This document shows positions 16,476-25,123 of a DNA stretch of 64,000 nt, piece by piece. The stretch comes from Ideonella_A sp031398385 (GTDB taxonomy: Bacteria; Pseudomonadota; Gammaproteobacteria; Burkholderiales; Burkholderiaceae_C). The notes below the pieces were generated by a model. The model saw nothing but the letters and a program-made list of their open reading frames with translations, had not been told where the DNA came from and searched no databases. Location of the stretch: assembly GCA_031398385.1 (NCBI GenBank), contig JANNNE010000099.1, positions 1-64,000 of the forward strand. Direction: 5' to 3'. The translations under genes and the position numbers were made by a program. Within the stretch, counting starts at the first letter, position 1, and each line of letters starts with the position of its first letter.

Positions 16476-17642
16476 ATGCGGATCGCGCTGCTGGCCCAGT
16501 GCATCACCGAGCATTGCATCGCGGTGCGCGGCAACCAGCGCTATCTGTCGCCGGCCGGGCGCAAGAAGGTGCTGAACCTGGCCGCCTACCTGGCCGCGCT
16601 GGGTCACGACGTCGAGATCGTGTCGAGCTCGTACGCCAAGGGCCGCTTTCCCGAACTGGTCGAGCGCATCGGCGAACGCATCACCATCCACCATGGCCCG
16701 ACCTGGGCACTCGGCAAGCTGACGCCGATGCGGCGCTGGCTCGCGACGCGTCACGCGCAGCGCTGGCTGGTGCAGCAGCGCTCGCGCATCGATCTGGCGA
16801 TGGTCTACAACTACGACCCCGAGCGCGCGCTGCCAGTGTTGTGGGCGCAGCGTCGGCACGCGCTGCCGTTCGTGCTCGACTACGAAGACGGCTTCTATCT
16901 CGCCCGGCACTACAACGGCCCGCTGTACCGTGCGATCGAACGCGCGATCTACCGCCACTGTTCGGCCGTGATCGCGGTCAACGAAGGGCTGCTCGAACGG
17001 ATTGCCGCGCTCGGCTTCGAACCGCCGGCCCAAGTAATCCACGGCTATTTCAATGACGCCGACATCAGCCGGCTCGCCGCATCGCCTGGGGCCACGAAAG
17101 AGATCCTGTTCAGCGGCAACTTCTCGCGCGGTTTCGGCTTCGACGAACTGCGGCGTTATATCGACTGCTGCCCGGAAGGCTGGCTGCTCAACATCTGCGG
17201 CCGCGGTGGCAAGGAAGAGACCGAAATCGTTCGCGGCTGGTGCGAGAACCATCCGCGCGCCCGCTTCCACGGCTTCGTATCAGACACTGAGCTCGACGCG
17301 ATGCGCCGCCGGGCGGCGGCGGTGCTGCTGCTCAATGCCACCGATTCGGCGTTCAACCGCAGCAACTTCCCGTCCAAGCTGTTCGACTATCTGTCGGCTG
17401 GCAAGCTGATCGTCTGCACCGCCAACCCGCTGCTCGCCGACTATGCCGGGCTGGATTGTGTGGTGCAGCTGGAATCGATCGAGGCCGAGTTCCCACATAT
17501 CGCTGAACAACTGGCGCAGCGGCGCTTCGTCGCCAACCAGGTGGCCGCGCTGCATGCCAGCATGCTTGAGCGGTTGAGCCGTGTGCTCGAGGCCGCGGTA
17601 CCCCGGGTACGCGTCGCCGCGGCCCCCCGTTTGCCTTCGTAG
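16476..17642 (+). CDS. glycosyltransferase (GT4-like)
   Basis: A 388-residue GT-B type enzyme: MRIALLAQCITEH, LAAYLAALGHDVEIVSSSYA, VLDYEDGFYLARHY, ILFSGNFSRGFGFDELR and the C-terminal NRSNFPSKLFDYLSAGKLIVC, which is the usual nucleotide-sugar loop. It follows the previous transferase by about 60 bases on the same strand, so a shared transcript is likely. Donor and acceptor are unknown; context suggests LPS. Confidence 0.82.
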   Translation: MRIALLAQCITEHCIAVRGNQRYLSPAGRKKVLNLAAYLAALGHDVEIVSSSYAKGRFPELVERIGERITIHHGPTWALGKLTPMRRWLATRHAQRWLVQQRSRIDLAMVYNYDPERALPVLWAQRRHALPFVLDYEDGFYLARHYNGPLYRAIERAIYRHCSAVIAVNEGLLERIAALGFEPPAQVIHGYFNDADISRLAASPGATKEILFSGNFSRGFGFDELRRYIDCCPEGWLLNICGRGGKEETEIVRGWCENHPRARFHGFVSDTELDAMRRRAAAVLLLNATDSAFNRSNFPSKLFDYLSAGKLIVCTANPLLADYAGLDCVVQLESIEAEFPHIAEQLAQRRFVANQVAALHASMLERLSRVLEAAVPRVRVAAAPRLPS

Positions 17643-17649
17643 GAGTTTC

Positions 17650-17670
17650 GTAGGAGCGGCTTCAGCCGCG
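17650..17670 (+). repeat. REP hairpin copy A
   Basis: GTAGGAG head, 5-bp stem GCGGC/GCCGC around a TTCA loop. One of seven related copies in the window, here directly behind a glycosyltransferase stop. A partial copy of the head (CGTAGGAG) precedes it. Confidence 0.75.
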
Positions 17671-17703
17671 CTTGCGCCCCCAACCATTGAAGCCTGCGCC
17701 GAA

Positions 17704-17726
17704 TCAGCCCTGAAGGCCCTCCTACA
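17704..17726 (-). repeat. REP hairpin copy B (degenerate)
   Basis: Inverted relative to copy A. Reads TGTAGGAG then a GGGCC arm, TTCA loop and a GGGCT arm with one mismatch. A 12-base flank (GCCTGCGCCGAA) shared with copy D shows duplication of a larger unit. Confidence 0.65.
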
Positions 17727-17780
17727 GCACGCAGCGTCGGCGCCGGATCGGCTCAGGCCCATGCAACGCATTACGAATTC

Positions 17781-17803
17781 TGTGGGAGCGCGTTCACGCG
17801 CGA
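17781..17803 (+). repeat. REP hairpin copy C
   Basis: TGTGGGAG head, stem GCGCG/CGCGC, TTCA loop. The stem differs from the other copies but remains fully paired. Confidence 0.7.
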
Positions 17804-17836
17804 TATCGACCTGATCCGGTGGGTGCCTGCGCCGAA

Positions 17837-17859
17837 TCGGGCCTGAAGGCCCTCCTACG
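17837..17859 (-). repeat. REP hairpin copy D
   Basis: Inverted copy with stem GGGCC/GGCCC and TTCA loop. It overlaps the last 5 bases of the downstream minus-strand gene. With copies A-C it forms a cluster of alternating orientation. Confidence 0.7.
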
Positions 17860-18172
17860 CAACCGGGGGCTGCCAGTCCGGCCAGTCGAGGAGCTCGGCC
17901 AGGCGCCGCACGATCCAGACCGCTTCCGGTGCGCTGAACGACGATTCCGGACCGACCAGCCCGCGGTGGCAGCGTTCCAGCACATCGGCTTCGGTCACAC
18001 CGAGGTCGAACAGCATCGTGCGGGCATGCTCGGTCAGCATGGTGGCCAGGTCCTCGCACAACTCGTATCGTTCGGCGATGACCGACCGCGTCGCATTCGG
18101 CCGGGTTCGCCCCGGGTCGACGAACAAGGCGATGAACGACGGCGGGATCTCGATCTGGTGCTCGTCGCTCAT
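17855..18172 (-). CDS. conserved hypothetical ('ATPase with chaperone activity' family label)
   Basis: A 105-residue soluble protein (MSDEHQIEIPPSFIALFVDPG, then AERYELCEDLATMLTEHARTMLFDLG and DVLERCHRGL). It resembles small xanthomonad and burkholderial proteins carrying the database label 'ATPase with chaperone activity', but no Walker motif is present, so I would not trust that label. The ATG is chosen over an upstream TTG. Its 3' end abuts a REP hairpin. Confidence 0.6.
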   Translation of the reverse strand: MSDEHQIEIPPSFIALFVDPGRTRPNATRSVIAERYELCEDLATMLTEHARTMLFDLGVTEADVLERCHRGLVGPESSFSAPEAVWIVRRLAELLDWPDWQPPVA

Positions 18173-18212
18173 CGAAGGGTGCTGCGGCAAGGCCGGGGAT
18201 ACGGGCTGCCGA

Positions 18213-18296
18213 ATGCGGCAGGTTCAATCGCCGATGGGGCGCAGGAGTCCATTGATGCGGCAGGTTCAATCGCCGTAGAGGCGCGGGAGGCCATTG
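18213..18296. repeat. tandem duplication of a 42-base unit
   Basis: Two adjacent 42-base units. The first 21 bases are identical (ATGCGGCAGGTTCAATCGCC plus G) and the second halves are similar. It sits between the 105-residue gene and the helicase start. No coding function is supported. Confidence 0.7.
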
Positions 18297-18375
18297 TTGC
18301 AGCAGTGGCCGACCCACCGCGCTGCGACAATCGATTCCGAATCCGACCCGCCCCCGCAGCCGCAGCCGCTCAACC

Positions 18376-20688
18376 TTGAACCGCCATTCCCCCTCGACCT
18401 CGGCCCTGTACCAGGTGGCGGTGCGAGCGCTGTGCGAATTCACCGCCAAGCAAGGTGACCTCGATCTGCGCTTCACGCCGTCGGCGACCGCGCTCGAAGG
18501 CATCAACGGGCACCAGGCGGTCGCGATGCGACGCGGCCCCGGCTACGAGTCCGAGATCAACCTCGACGGCGTCTGCGAAAACCTCCACCTGCGCGGCCGC
18601 GCCGATGGGTTCGATCCGCAATGCGCCCGGCTGGAAGAAATCAAGACCTACCGCGGCGACCTGGAGGCAATGCCGGCGAACCGGCGCCACTTGCACTGGG
18701 CCCAGGCCAAGGTCTACGGCGCCTTGTTGTGCCGCACCCGCAAGCTGGCCGAACTCGGCGTTGCGCTGATCTACTACGACGTCGACACGCAGCTCGAAAC
18801 CATGCTGGTCGAGCGCCACAGCGCGGCTGCGTTGGAGGAATTTCTGGTCGATCAGTGCCGCCGCTTCGCTGCCTGGGCGGCGCAGGAACTGGCGCACCGT
18901 TCGGCACGCGACGCCGCGCTGAGCGAGCTGAAGTTTCCGCATGCGCAGTTCCGCAGCGGGCAGCGCGAGTTGTCGGAGGCGGTCTACAAGGCCACGCTGG
19001 CCGGTCGCTGCCTGCTGGCACAGGCGCCAACCGGCATCGGCAAAACTGTGGGCACCTTGTTTCCGATGCTGAAAGCCTGGCCCTCGCGTTCGCTGGACAA
19101 GGTGTTTTTCCTGACGGCGAAGACGCCGGGTCGCGCACTGGCATTGCAGGCGATTCGGACCATCTCCGAAGCCCAGAACACGACGCCGCTGCGCGTGCTC
19201 GAACTGGTGGCGCGCGACAAGGCCTGCGAGCACCCCGACAAGGCCTGCCACGGCGAATCGTGCCCGCTGGCGCGTGGCTTCTACGATCGCCTGCCGCAGG
19301 CTCGCGAGGCGGCGCTCGCCGCATCGACCTTGAACAAGGCGGCGCTGCGACAGGTCGCGTTGTCTCATGAAGTCTGCCCGTATCACCTCGGCCAGGAACT
19401 GGTGCGCTGGGCCGATCTCGTAGTCGGCGACTACAACCATTTCTTCGATCTGAACGCGCTGCTGCACGGCCTGACACTGACCGATGGCTGGCGGGTCGGC
19501 CTGCTGGTCGACGAGGCGCACAACCTGGTCGACCGGGCCCGCGCGATGTATTCGGCCGAGCTGCGCCTTTCGGAACTCGAATCGTTGCTGGCCCGAAAAC
19601 CCGCGCGCCAGCTTCGACCGAGTCTGACCCGGCTGGCGAACAGCTGGGACGCGCTGGCGCAGGCGCAGACCTCGGCGTTTGCCGTGCACGACGAGTTGCC
19701 GGCGGTTCTGCTCAATGCGCTGCAGAACTTTGCTTCAGCGATGGGCGATCACCTGCTGGCACAACACGAAGCGCGAACCGAACCCGATCCGGCGCTGCTG
19801 CGTTTCTATTTCGACGTGCTGCATTTCCTGCGGCTGCACGAGTCGTTCGGCGAGCATTCGATGATGGACTTGAGCCTGCAGCACGACGCCGCCAACGAGC
19901 CGGGCGGCGCCGACAGTGTCTGGTGCCTGCGCAACGTGGTTCCCGCGCCATTCCTGAAACCGCGCCTGAAGGCCTGCGTCGCGAGCACCTTGTTCTCGGC
20001 CACGCTGCAGCCGACCGGCTACTACCGTGATCTGCTCGGCTTGCCGGACGACAGCCTGGACATCGATGTCGAATCGCCGTTCGCCGGCGGGCAGTTGCAG
20101 GTCCGGCTGGCGACCGACATCTCGACCCGCTGGCAAGAACGCGAGCGTTCGATCGCACCGATCGTCGACCTGATCGCCGCGCAGTTCGAGCAGGCGCCGG
20201 GCAACTACCTGGTCTTCGCCAGCAGTTTCGACTACCTGCAGAAGATTGCGGATCGACTGTCGCTCGCGCAGCCGCAGCTGCCGCAGTGGACGCAGGCTCG
20301 AGCGATGAACGAGCCGGCGCGCGAGCAGTTTCTGGACCGCTTTCGTACCGATGGCAAGGGTATCGGCTTCGCGGTGCTCGGCGGCGCGTTTGCCGAGGGT
20401 ATCGACCTGCCGGGCCGCCGCCTGATCGGCGCCTTTGTCGCGACCCTCGGCATGCCGCAATGGAATCCGGTCAACGAAGAATTCAGGCGGCGGATGGCGA
20501 CCGGCTTCGGCGAAGACCGCGGCCACGACTACACCTATCTGTTCCCCGGCCTGCAGAAGGTGGTGCAGGCCGCCGGACGCGTCATCCGCACCAGCGACGA
20601 CCGCGGTGTGGTGTGGTTGATCGACGAGCGTTATCGCAGACTGAAGGTGCGAAACCTGTTGCCGAGCTGGTGGCGGATCGACACTTGA
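18376..20688 (+). CDS. XPD/DinG-like Fe-S helicase with N-terminal PD-(D/E)XK nuclease
   Basis: 770 residues. The N-terminus carries a Cas4/RecB-type nuclease signature: GRADG with Asp77, then EEIK (Glu88, Lys90). The rest is a superfamily 2 helicase: Walker A APTGIGKT (217-224), Fe-S cysteines Cys284, Cys291, Cys296 and Cys334, DEAH (379-382), and C-terminal GGAFAEGIDLPGRRL and QAAGRVIRTSDDRG. This predicts an iron-sulfur 5'-3' DNA helicase with attached nuclease, acting in repair or processing of abnormal DNA. It has no operon partner. The TTG-like codon region just before it leaves the start uncertain by a few codons. Confidence 0.85.
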   Translation: MNRHSPSTSALYQVAVRALCEFTAKQGDLDLRFTPSATALEGINGHQAVAMRRGPGYESEINLDGVCENLHLRGRADGFDPQCARLEEIKTYRGDLEAMPANRRHLHWAQAKVYGALLCRTRKLAELGVALIYYDVDTQLETMLVERHSAAALEEFLVDQCRRFAAWAAQELAHRSARDAALSELKFPHAQFRSGQRELSEAVYKATLAGRCLLAQAPTGIGKTVGTLFPMLKAWPSRSLDKVFFLTAKTPGRALALQAIRTISEAQNTTPLRVLELVARDKACEHPDKACHGESCPLARGFYDRLPQAREAALAASTLNKAALRQVALSHEVCPYHLGQELVRWADLVVGDYNHFFDLNALLHGLTLTDGWRVGLLVDEAHNLVDRARAMYSAELRLSELESLLARKPARQLRPSLTRLANSWDALAQAQTSAFAVHDELPAVLLNALQNFASAMGDHLLAQHEARTEPDPALLRFYFDVLHFLRLHESFGEHSMMDLSLQHDAANEPGGADSVWCLRNVVPAPFLKPRLKACVASTLFSATLQPTGYYRDLLGLPDDSLDIDVESPFAGGQLQVRLATDISTRWQERERSIAPIVDLIAAQFEQAPGNYLVFASSFDYLQKIADRLSLAQPQLPQWTQARAMNEPAREQFLDRFRTDGKGIGFAVLGGAFAEGIDLPGRRLIGAFVATLGMPQWNPVNEEFRRRMATGFGEDRGHDYTYLFPGLQKVVQAAGRVIRTSDDRGVVWLIDERYRRLKVRNLLPSWWRIDT

Positions 20689-20725
20689 ATCGATCGACCG
20701 CTCGACGCTGATTTGACGTAACCGA

Positions 20726-21169
20726 TCAGCGCTTGACCGACCCCGTGTCGATGCGCAACGCCATGCCTTCCGCCGACGCTGCGGCCAGCAAGGCCTTGTC
20801 ACACGTGACGATGGGCAGCCGGCGACGCAACGCGAGTTCGAGATAAACCGCGTCGTAGGCGGTCAGACCATGGCGGCCAGCAATCTCGTCAAGTGTCGCG
20901 ATGGCGACGGCTTCGCGGTCGATCTTCAGCCGCAGTCCGCCGGCGGCAGCAGCCAGTTCACGCCGCTGATCGGAGCTGATCCGCTTGCGCCGCGCCGCGC
21001 CCAGCAACAAGTTGCCGATCTCCAGCAGCCACAGTGCCGGCACCCAAACGTCGCACTCGACCGTGGCCTGCAGTGCAGCCTCGGTCTGCGCGGTGGCCTC
21101 GTCCGGCAGGAACCAGGCCGCGCTGATCGATGCGTCGACGACAAACGGTGCGGCGGCAGATCGACTCAT
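20726..21169 (-). CDS. PIN-domain toxin (VapC-like), second module
   Basis: A 147-residue PIN domain: FVVDASISAAWFLPDEA, LWLLEIGNLLL, LTAYDAVYLELALRRRLPIVTCDKAL. All four acidic positions expected for metal binding are present (Asp, Glu, Asp, Asp). It lies 3 bases behind the Phd-like antitoxin gene. Confidence 0.9.
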   Translation of the reverse strand: MSRSAAAPFVVDASISAAWFLPDEATAQTEAALQATVECDVWVPALWLLEIGNLLLGAARRKRISSDQRRELAAAAGGLRLKIDREAVAIATLDEIAGRHGLTAYDAVYLELALRRRLPIVTCDKALLAAASAEGMALRIDTGSVKR

Positions 21170-21172
21170 GCT

Positions 21173-21415
21173 TCAGCGTCGTCCCTCGCGAATCAGATCG
21201 CCGCTCTTGAGTCTGCCGAGGCTCACCCCCTCCCGGCTCGCGCGCAGGCGCGCCACCGCTTCGCGCGCACGCCGGGTTTCGTCGACCGGCGCCGCCGGAA
21301 CGAGCCGGGCCACTACCTTGCCTCGACGGGTGATCGCAATCTCTTCCCCCGCTTCCACCCGGTTGATCAGTTCAGACAGGCGGTTCTTGGCTTCGAACAA
21401 GGCAACATCGGACAC
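21173..21415 (-). CDS. Phd/YefM-family antitoxin
   Basis: An 80-residue antitoxin: MSDVALFEAKNRLSELINRVEAGEEIAITRRGKVVARLVP is the Phd/YefM DNA-binding fold, followed by a basic C-terminal helix that would wrap the toxin. It is first in a two-gene operon, unlike the AbrB-type antitoxin at 12951. Confidence 0.9.
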   Translation of the reverse strand: MSDVALFEAKNRLSELINRVEAGEEIAITRRGKVVARLVPAAPVDETRRAREAVARLRASREGVSLGRLKSGDLIREGRR

Positions 21416-21452
21416 GAATCCCTCCGGCAGTGACCCGCTGAGTTTACGACAT

Positions 21453-21491
21453 GGCTAGCTAGCCAGAAGTTCCTGGTCTCTCATGACCAGG
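21453..21491. promoter_or_regulatory. palindrome and hairpin upstream of the Phd-PIN pair
   Basis: A perfect 12-base palindrome GGCTAGCTAGCC (21453-21464), then a 7-bp stem CCTGGTC/GACCAGG with a 6-base loop (21472-21491). It lies 38-76 bases before the antitoxin start and downstream of rng. It could be the antitoxin operator, the rng terminator (no U-tract), or both. Confidence 0.4.
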
Positions 21492-21577
21492 CACAGGTCG
21501 ACCGCAGATCGGTGAGGTCTGCCGCAGTTGCTCGACCCTTGAGGTGCAGGGCATCGGCCAGCCGGCCCGTCCGGAGA

Positions 21578-23071
21578 TCACATCAATACGATGTCATAGG
21601 CCTCAGGCGACCCGGTCGACTCCGCCTGCAGCGAGATCGGCTTGCCGATGAAGTCCGACAACCCGGCCAGGTGCTGGTTTTCCTCGTCGAGCAGCATCTC
21701 GACCACGCTCGGCGCGGCGATGATGCGGAATTCCTTGGGGTTGAACTGGCGCGCCTCGCGCAGGATCTCGCGCAGGATGTCGTAGCAGACGCTGCGTGCG
21801 GTTTTCACCTGGCCCTTGCCCTCGCAGGTCGGACACGGCTCGCACAGCATGTGGGCAAGCGATTCACGGGTGCGCTTGCGCGTCATCTCGACCAGCCCGA
21901 GGTTGGTGAAGCCGCTGACGGTGATCTTGGTGCGGTCACGCGCCAGCTGCTTGCGCAGTTCGGACAGCACGGCCGCCTGATGATCCTCGCGGGTCATGTC
22001 GATGAAATCGATGATGATGATGCCGCCGAGGTTGCGCAGCCGCAGTTGCCGCGCGATCGCCTGTGTCGCCTCGAGGTTGGTCTTGAAGATCGTATCGTCG
22101 AAATTGCGCGTGCCGACATAGCCGCCAGTATTCACATCGACCGTGGTCAGCGCCTCGGTCTGGTCGATGATCAGGTAGCCGCCCGACTTCAGGTCGACCC
22201 GCCGCGCCAACGCCTTGGTGATTTCCTCATCGATGTTGTACAGGTCGAAGATCGGACGCTCGCCTTCGTAGTGCGCCAGCTTGTGGGCCGAGCGCGGCGT
22301 GTAGGTTGCGCCGAACGCGAGCAACGAGTCGTACTGGATGCGCGAATCGACACGCACCGCCTGCGTGGCTTCGTTGCTGAGGTCGCGCAGCACCCGCTCG
22401 ACCAGACTCAGGTCCTGGTGCAGCAGGCTGCCCGGCGCCGCCTTGAAGCTGCGCTCACGGATCGCGGCCCAGGTCTTGCGCAGATAAGCGATGTCATCCG
22501 CCAGCTCGGCATCGTTGGCATCTTCGGCATTGGTGCGCAGGATGAAACCACCGGTGGCGGCGCCATCGGCGGTCTGCACCAGCAGGTTCATGCGGGCACG
22601 CAATTGCTCGCGCAACTCCTGCGAGCCGATCTTCTGCGAAATGCCGATGTGATCGTCGTGGGGCAGGAACACCAGCAGGCGCCCTGCGATGCTGACCTGG
22701 GTCGAGACCCGTGCGCCCTTGCTGCCGATCGGATCCTTGACCACCTGCACGGTCAAGGTCTGGCCTTCGAATACCAGGCGCTCGATCGGCACGATCGGCG
22801 CACCGTTCGTACCGTGGTCGCTGCGGCCGTTCAGGCCGTTCCCGCCGTTCAGGTTGACATCGGCAACATGCAGAAATGCCGCCCGTTCGAGTCCGATGTC
22901 GATGAATGCGGACTGCATGCCCGGCAACACCCGGGCCACCCGGCCGGCGTAGACATTGCCCACCAGACCCCGCTCCAGCGTGCGCTCGATGTACAGATCC
23001 TGTACCGCACCGTTTTCCACCACGGCAACCCGCGTTTCCTGGGGCGTCCAATTGATCAAGATGTCCTGCAT
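21578..23071 (-). CDS. rng: ribonuclease G
   Basis: A 497-residue RNase E/G catalytic protein. S1 domain from residue ~40 (GNVYAGRVARVLPGMQSAFIDIG), the 5'-sensor/RNase H-like part, DNase I-like site with TTVDVNTGGYVGTRNFDDTI and GGIIIIDFIDM, and the zinc link CEPCPTCEGKG. It processes 16S rRNA 5' ends and decays mRNA. I took ATG 23071 (MQDILINWTPQE), which matches the family start; starts a few codons upstream are in frame. Last gene of the yebC-to-rng run. Confidence 0.95.
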   Translation of the reverse strand: MQDILINWTPQETRVAVVENGAVQDLYIERTLERGLVGNVYAGRVARVLPGMQSAFIDIGLERAAFLHVADVNLNGGNGLNGRSDHGTNGAPIVPIERLVFEGQTLTVQVVKDPIGSKGARVSTQVSIAGRLLVFLPHDDHIGISQKIGSQELREQLRARMNLLVQTADGAATGGFILRTNAEDANDAELADDIAYLRKTWAAIRERSFKAAPGSLLHQDLSLVERVLRDLSNEATQAVRVDSRIQYDSLLAFGATYTPRSAHKLAHYEGERPIFDLYNIDEEITKALARRVDLKSGGYLIIDQTEALTTVDVNTGGYVGTRNFDDTIFKTNLEATQAIARQLRLRNLGGIIIIDFIDMTREDHQAAVLSELRKQLARDRTKITVSGFTNLGLVEMTRKRTRESLAHMLCEPCPTCEGKGQVKTARSVCYDILREILREARQFNPKEFRIIAAPSVVEMLLDEENQHLAGLSDFIGKPISLQAESTGSPEAYDIVLM

Positions 23072-23110
23072 GGACGCCATGGTATGCGAGGCGGCAACTC
23101 GTGCCGCCAA

Positions 23111-23788
23111 TCAGACCCGCAGGCCGACCTGGCGCAGCAAGACAGCGGTATCGTGCAGCGGCAGGCCCATCACGCCGGTGTAGCTGCCGTCGATGTGCTT
23201 GACCCAGGCACCGGCACGACCCTGGATCGCATAAGCGCCAGCCTTGCCCCGGGGCTCGCCGCTTTCGACATAGGAATCGATCGCCAGCACCGAAAAGCGG
23301 CTGAACTCGACCCGCGTGACATTCAGCGCGATCAGCGAATGCGGACCGGCACTCACCGCGATCGCGGTCAGGACCCGGTGCGTGCGGCCGGCCAGCGACA
23401 TCAGCATTTCGCGTGCTTCATCCGGACTGGCTGGCTTGCCGAGAATGCGCCGACCCAGCGCCACGGTGGTATCGGCGGTGAGAATGCTGGCCGGCGGAAG
23501 TCCGCGGCGCTGCAGGCGTCGGCGTGCGGCGTCGAGCTTGAGCTTGGCGACCCGGCGCACGTAGTCGGCCGGCAATTCGCGGCTGCGCTCGATCTCGAGC
23601 TGCTCGACATTTTCCTGCCGGTCGGCAAGCAGCATCTGGTACTTGACGCCGAGCTGATCGAGCAAGGCCGCCCGACGCGGACTGGCCGACGCCAGGTAGA
23701 TGAACTGGGGAGGAAACACGGGCTTCTCCAGTGAGACTGATGAGCTTGGGACGCGCTGATCGTGGACATCATCGATCGCGGCATTCAC
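23111..23788 (-). CDS. Maf-like nucleotide pyrophosphatase (YhdE type)
   Basis: 225 residues. The conserved core begins IYLASASPRRAALLDQLGVKY, with ILTADTTVALG holding the catalytic Asp; ADTTV is typical of the YhdE (dTTP/UTP) subgroup rather than the YceF subgroup. It hydrolyses non-canonical or excess pyrimidine triphosphates. The first ~28 residues are an extension relative to the family; the ATG overlaps the rlmH stop by 4 bases, which supports it. Confidence 0.9.
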   Translation of the reverse strand: MNAAIDDVHDQRVPSSSVSLEKPVFPPQFIYLASASPRRAALLDQLGVKYQMLLADRQENVEQLEIERSRELPADYVRRVAKLKLDAARRRLQRRGLPPASILTADTTVALGRRILGKPASPDEAREMLMSLAGRTHRVLTAIAVSAGPHSLIALNVTRVEFSRFSVLAIDSYVESGEPRGKAGAYAIQGRAGAWVKHIDGSYTGVMGLPLHDTAVLLRQVGLRV

Positions 23789-24255
23789 TCGCGATGGTAA
23801 GGATGCCCGGTCATCAGCGTCCAGGCACGATACAGCGCCTCGGCCAGCAGAACACGGGCGAACGCATGCGGCAGCGTCAGGTCGGACAGGCGCAGCCGTT
23901 CGTCGGCACCCGACTTCAATGCGTCGGCCAGCCCGTCCGGCCCGCCAATCAGCAGCGCCACGTCGCGGCCACCGGCCATCCAGGCTTGCAGCCGCTCGCT
24001 GAGCTGCACGGTGCTCACCCGGCTGCCCGTTTCATCGAGCACGACGCGACGCACCCCCTTGGGCAAGGCGGCCTCGATCCGCACCGCCTCGGCCTGCATC
24101 AGTTGCTCGGCGGTCTTGCCACCGCCGCGGTTTTCCGCCTTGATGGCCTTCAACTGAAGTTTCAATTCGGGCGGAAAGCGTTTGGCGAATTCGTCGAAAG
24201 CCTGGTCGGCCCAGGCGGGCTGGCGCTGTCCGACCGCGACCAGCCAGAGTTTCAC
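23785..24255 (-). CDS. rlmH: 23S rRNA (pseudouridine1915-N3)-methyltransferase RlmH
   Basis: 156 residues, the usual size. SPOUT methyltransferase with ALLIGGPDGLADAL (SAM knot) and LSDLTLPHAFARVLLAEALYRAW. It methylates pseudouridine 1915 in helix 69 of 23S rRNA. Standard neighbour of rsfS. Confidence 0.96.
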   Translation of the reverse strand: MKLWLVAVGQRQPAWADQAFDEFAKRFPPELKLQLKAIKAENRGGGKTAEQLMQAEAVRIEAALPKGVRRVVLDETGSRVSTVQLSERLQAWMAGGRDVALLIGGPDGLADALKSGADERLRLSDLTLPHAFARVLLAEALYRAWTLMTGHPYHRE

Positions 24256-24306
24256 GGCAGGTGTCCGGTCGGGATCAGCGCCGACATGTCGCCCGGATCA
24301 GGCCCG

Positions 24307-25101
24307 TCAGCGAGGTGCCTTCTTGGCGGCAGCCGGTCGTTTCACGCCCACCGTCCGGACCACACCGGCCGCCGCCCGCGAAGCCGGCTGACGCGAAGCG
24401 CCCGCGGGTTTGCGCTTGGCCGCCGGCAAGCCGACCTTGATGGTTTTTGTTGCGGCCTGCTTGACTGCAACCGGTCGAGCAGCGGGCTTCCTCGCGACCA
24501 GACCTTTCTTGGCCGGTGCCGCCCGAGTCGAGGTCGATACCGCGCTCCTGGTCGGGGCCTTCGGCGCAGAGCGCACCGCGGTGGTGGCGGCGGATTTTTT
24601 TGGCGCAGACGGCTTGGCGACCGCCGCCTTGCCGGCCGTGGCGGGCTTCTTGACTGCCGACTTGGCGGGTGCCTTGGCAGGCTTGGCCGCCGCCGATCTG
24701 GCGGTGCGCGTCGAAGCTGGTTTCTCGCTTTCGGCCTTGACCAGCCGCTTCGGTGCGTTGTCGATCTTCATCTTGACCGGCTTGCCGCCCCAGATCTCTT
24801 CGAGGTGGTAATACTCGCGGATCGAAGGCTGCATCAGATGAACCACGGCAGCGCCGCAGTCGACGATGATCCATTCGCCATTCGCCTCGCCCTCGGTTCG
24901 CAGGACGCCATGGCCGCTGGCCTTGACTGCATCACGCACACTGGCTGCGAGTGCCTTGGTTTGCCGGTTGCTGGTACCGGAGGCGATGATCACACGCTCG
25001 AACAGCGGCGACAGGTGCTCGGTATTGAAGACGGCGATATCGTGGCCCTTCACGTCTTCCAGTCCATCGACGATGGCACGTTGCAGTTTTCGGATGTCCA
25101 T
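24307..25101 (-). CDS. rsfS: ribosomal silencing factor RsfS with long basic tail
   Basis: 264 residues, about 2.5 times the usual ~105. The first ~110 residues are a normal RsfS domain (DVKGHDIAVFNTEHLSPLFERVII, GTSNRQTKALA, WIIVDCGAAVVHLM), which binds L14/uL14 and blocks subunit joining. From about residue 125 on there is a Lys/Ala/Pro-rich tail with repeated AAKPAK, KKPA and KRPAAAKK blocks resembling bacterial histone H1-like proteins. The ATG has an AGGAG site. The tail is probably disordered and nucleic-acid binding (inference). Confidence 0.93.
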   Translation of the reverse strand: MDIRKLQRAIVDGLEDVKGHDIAVFNTEHLSPLFERVIIASGTSNRQTKALAASVRDAVKASGHGVLRTEGEANGEWIIVDCGAAVVHLMQPSIREYYHLEEIWGGKPVKMKIDNAPKRLVKAESEKPASTRTARSAAAKPAKAPAKSAVKKPATAGKAAVAKPSAPKKSAATTAVRSAPKAPTRSAVSTSTRAAPAKKGLVARKPAARPVAVKQAATKTIKVGLPAAKRKPAGASRQPASRAAAGVVRTVGVKRPAAAKKAPR

Positions 25102-25123
25102 TCAGCTCCTGAGCGGTGGTTGA

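Noticed and set aside
21512..23734. 740-codon plus-strand open frame
   Set aside because: Antisense of rng and maf; composition is Gln/His/Arg-rich as expected for a shadow frame.
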